From contig DHYQ01000048.1 in NCBI GenBank assembly GCA_002414205.1, forward strand, positions 749 to 19,711: DNA of 18,963 nt. Reading direction: 5' to 3'. The position numbers and the translations under genes are program-made. The notes under the pieces were generated by a model that was not told the origin of the DNA, did not search any database, and saw only the letters and a list, made by a program, of their open reading frames with translations. This document shows positions 17,908-18,963 of the stretch, one piece after another (the stretch's first letter is position 1; each line of letters starts with the position of its first letter). This DNA is from Gallionellaceae bacterium UBA5126 (GTDB lineage: Bacteria; Pseudomonadota; Gammaproteobacteria; Burkholderiales; Gallionellaceae).

Positions 17908-18963
17908 TTACCGTCCGCTGGATTTGGCGGTGGCGAGGCTGCTGTTGATGTCGCGGCGCAGGATTTTGCCGTTTTTGGTGCGAGGGAAGTTTTGCGCCAA
18001 GTAAATGGTTTTCGGGGCTTTGTAGGCGGCGAGGTGTTCGCGGCCAAAGGCCAGGAGCTCGTCGGCGCTGGTGCTGCTGTCGGGGTGCAGAATCACGTAG
18101 GCGACCACCAGCAATTTGTCCTTTTCGATTTCCTCGCCCACGGCGGCACAATCGGCCACGGCGGGGTGGGACTTCAGCACGCGCTCGATTTCATACGGCG
18201 ACACGCGGTAGCCGAAGCTCTTGATGATGTCGTCGCGGCGGCCCAAGAACCAAATGTAGCCATCCTGATCGTAGCGGGCGTAGTCGCCGGTGAAGAACCA
18301 GCCGTCGTGCACCAGCTTGGCAGTTTCTTCCGGCATTTGCCAGTAGCGCAGGAACAGGCCGGGGTCGTCCGCTGGCACGCAGATCATGCCCTCCTCCCCT
18401 GCCGCCACGGGTTGCAAGGTGACGGGGTCGAGCAAGCGGATGGCGTGCCCCGGTTGCGGGAACCCAGCAGAGCCGGGGCGGATGGGGCGGAATTTGCTCT
18501 GACTGAGGTAGTAGGAAAATTCCGACATGCCCACCGCTTCATAAATATCCACGCCAAAGCGTTCGTGCCATTGGCTCAACACTTCATCCGACAGGTGTTC
18601 CCCGGCGCTCATGCAGTGACGCAGGCTGGGCACGTCGGCACGGCGGTAGCTGCTCTTTTGCACGATTTGGCGGTAAATGGTCGGCACGCCGATGAAAATG
18701 GTGGCGTTGTGCTTTTTAATCAGGCGCGGCCAGGTATCGACGTTGTTTTTGCCTTCGTGCACGATGACGGTTTTGCCGCGATACAGCGGATCCATCAGGC
18801 CGGAACCCAGCACATACGTCCAGTTGAACTTGCCGGAGTGCATGATGCGGTCATCCGCGCCGTCGGCAAAATCAAACCAATAGGTCGAAGCGGGCGTGCG
18901 ACCAATCAGGGCGCGGTGGGCGTGCAGCACGCCTTTGGGGTAGCCGGTGGTGCCGGAGGTATA
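17908..18963 (-). CDS. AMP-forming acyl-CoA synthetase, C-terminal 351 residues (5' end outside window)
   Basis: The reading frame is open to the window edge at 18963, so the gene is cut by the window, not broken. The visible part starts in the ATP-binding motif TSGTTGYPKGV (residues 2-12 of the fragment). It also contains YEAVGMSE (motif A5), WFFTGDYARYDQDGYIWFLG with the ATP-ribose Asp, the hinge/A8 segment RRDDIIKSFGYRVSPYEIE, and PRTKNGKILRR with the catalytic Lys near the C-terminus. The enzyme adenylates a carboxylic acid and transfers it to CoA. The pattern is closest, in my reading, to medium-chain/aromatic acid or benzoate-type ligases, but the substrate cannot be told. The gene converges on ssb. 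Confidence 0.93.
   Translation of the reverse strand, partial: YTSGTTGYPKGVLHAHRALIGRTPASTYWFDFADGADDRIMHSGKFNWTYVLGSGLMDPLYRGKTVIVHEGKNNVDTWPRLIKKHNATIFIGVPTIYRQIVQKSSYRRADVPSLRHCMSAGEHLSDEVLSQWHERFGVDIYEAVGMSEFSYYLSQSKFRPIRPGSAGFPQPGHAIRLLDPVTLQPVAAGEEGMICVPADDPGLFLRYWQMPEETAKLVHDGWFFTGDYARYDQDGYIWFLGRRDDIIKSFGYRVSPYEIERVLKSHPAVADCAAVGEEIEKDKLLVVAYVILHPDSSTSADELLAFGREHLAAYKAPKTIYLAQNFPRTKNGKILRRDINSSLATAKSSGR

Overview
This is an ordinary-looking, densely packed chromosomal segment of a moderately GC-rich gammaproteobacterium outside the Enterobacterales. Three conserved gammaproteobacterial neighbourhoods support that: (TPR lipoprotein)-lolB-ispE-tRNA-Gln-prs-rplY, pyrG-kdsA-eno-ftsB, and yajR-ssb. 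Outer-membrane lipoprotein sorting (LolB) and KDO synthesis (KdsA) indicate a Gram-negative envelope. I cannot name the genus. There is no prophage, CRISPR array, insertion sequence or integron, and no gene-free stretch longer than 300 bases (the longest is 279 bases, 10146-10424).

Layout. 1-600: a small SHOCT-domain lipoprotein gene with its own terminator. 602-6172, all minus strand: TPR lipoprotein, lolB, ispE, tRNA-Gln(UUG), prs, rplY, then a Dps-type ferritin. In Pseudomonas the genes after rplY are pth and ychF, so dps sits at a synteny break. 6352-8622, plus strand: the ribosome-assembly GTPase RbgA/YlqF and an unusual MgtE-N/CorA fusion protein. 8623-8855: a cluster of three dispersed-repeat-like palindromes. 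8856-10145, minus: pepP. 10425-14606, plus: pyrG-kdsA-eno-ftsB (CTP synthesis, KDO synthesis, glycolysis, divisome). 14735-15837: two exported proteins of unknown function where ispD often follows ftsB. 15917-17801: yajR and ssb, overlapping. 17908 to the window end, minus: the C-terminal part of an AMP-forming acyl-CoA synthetase.

How the genes relate. The minus-strand block couples outer-membrane lipoprotein insertion (LolB), isoprenoid precursor synthesis (IspE), PRPP synthesis (Prs) and a 5S rRNA-binding ribosomal protein (L25). PyrG and KdsA both support LPS synthesis, since activation of KDO uses CTP; Eno supplies the PEP that KdsA condenses with arabinose 5-phosphate.

I did not find a clear new multi-gene system. 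The observations most worth checking are: a G3-U70 wobble (the alanine identity pair) in the tRNA-Gln acceptor stem; three genes (prs, rplY and the 242-residue secreted protein) whose Shine-Dalgarno sequence starts 0-4 bases after the U-tract of an intrinsic terminator; a Dps protein with Gln at a ferroxidase ligand position inside a 14-bp in-frame direct repeat; an MgtE-N/CorA fusion with GMS instead of GMN; a possibly leaderless pyrG; and a small, highly basic exported protein whose predicted mature part has no aromatic, Leu, Ile or Cys residues.
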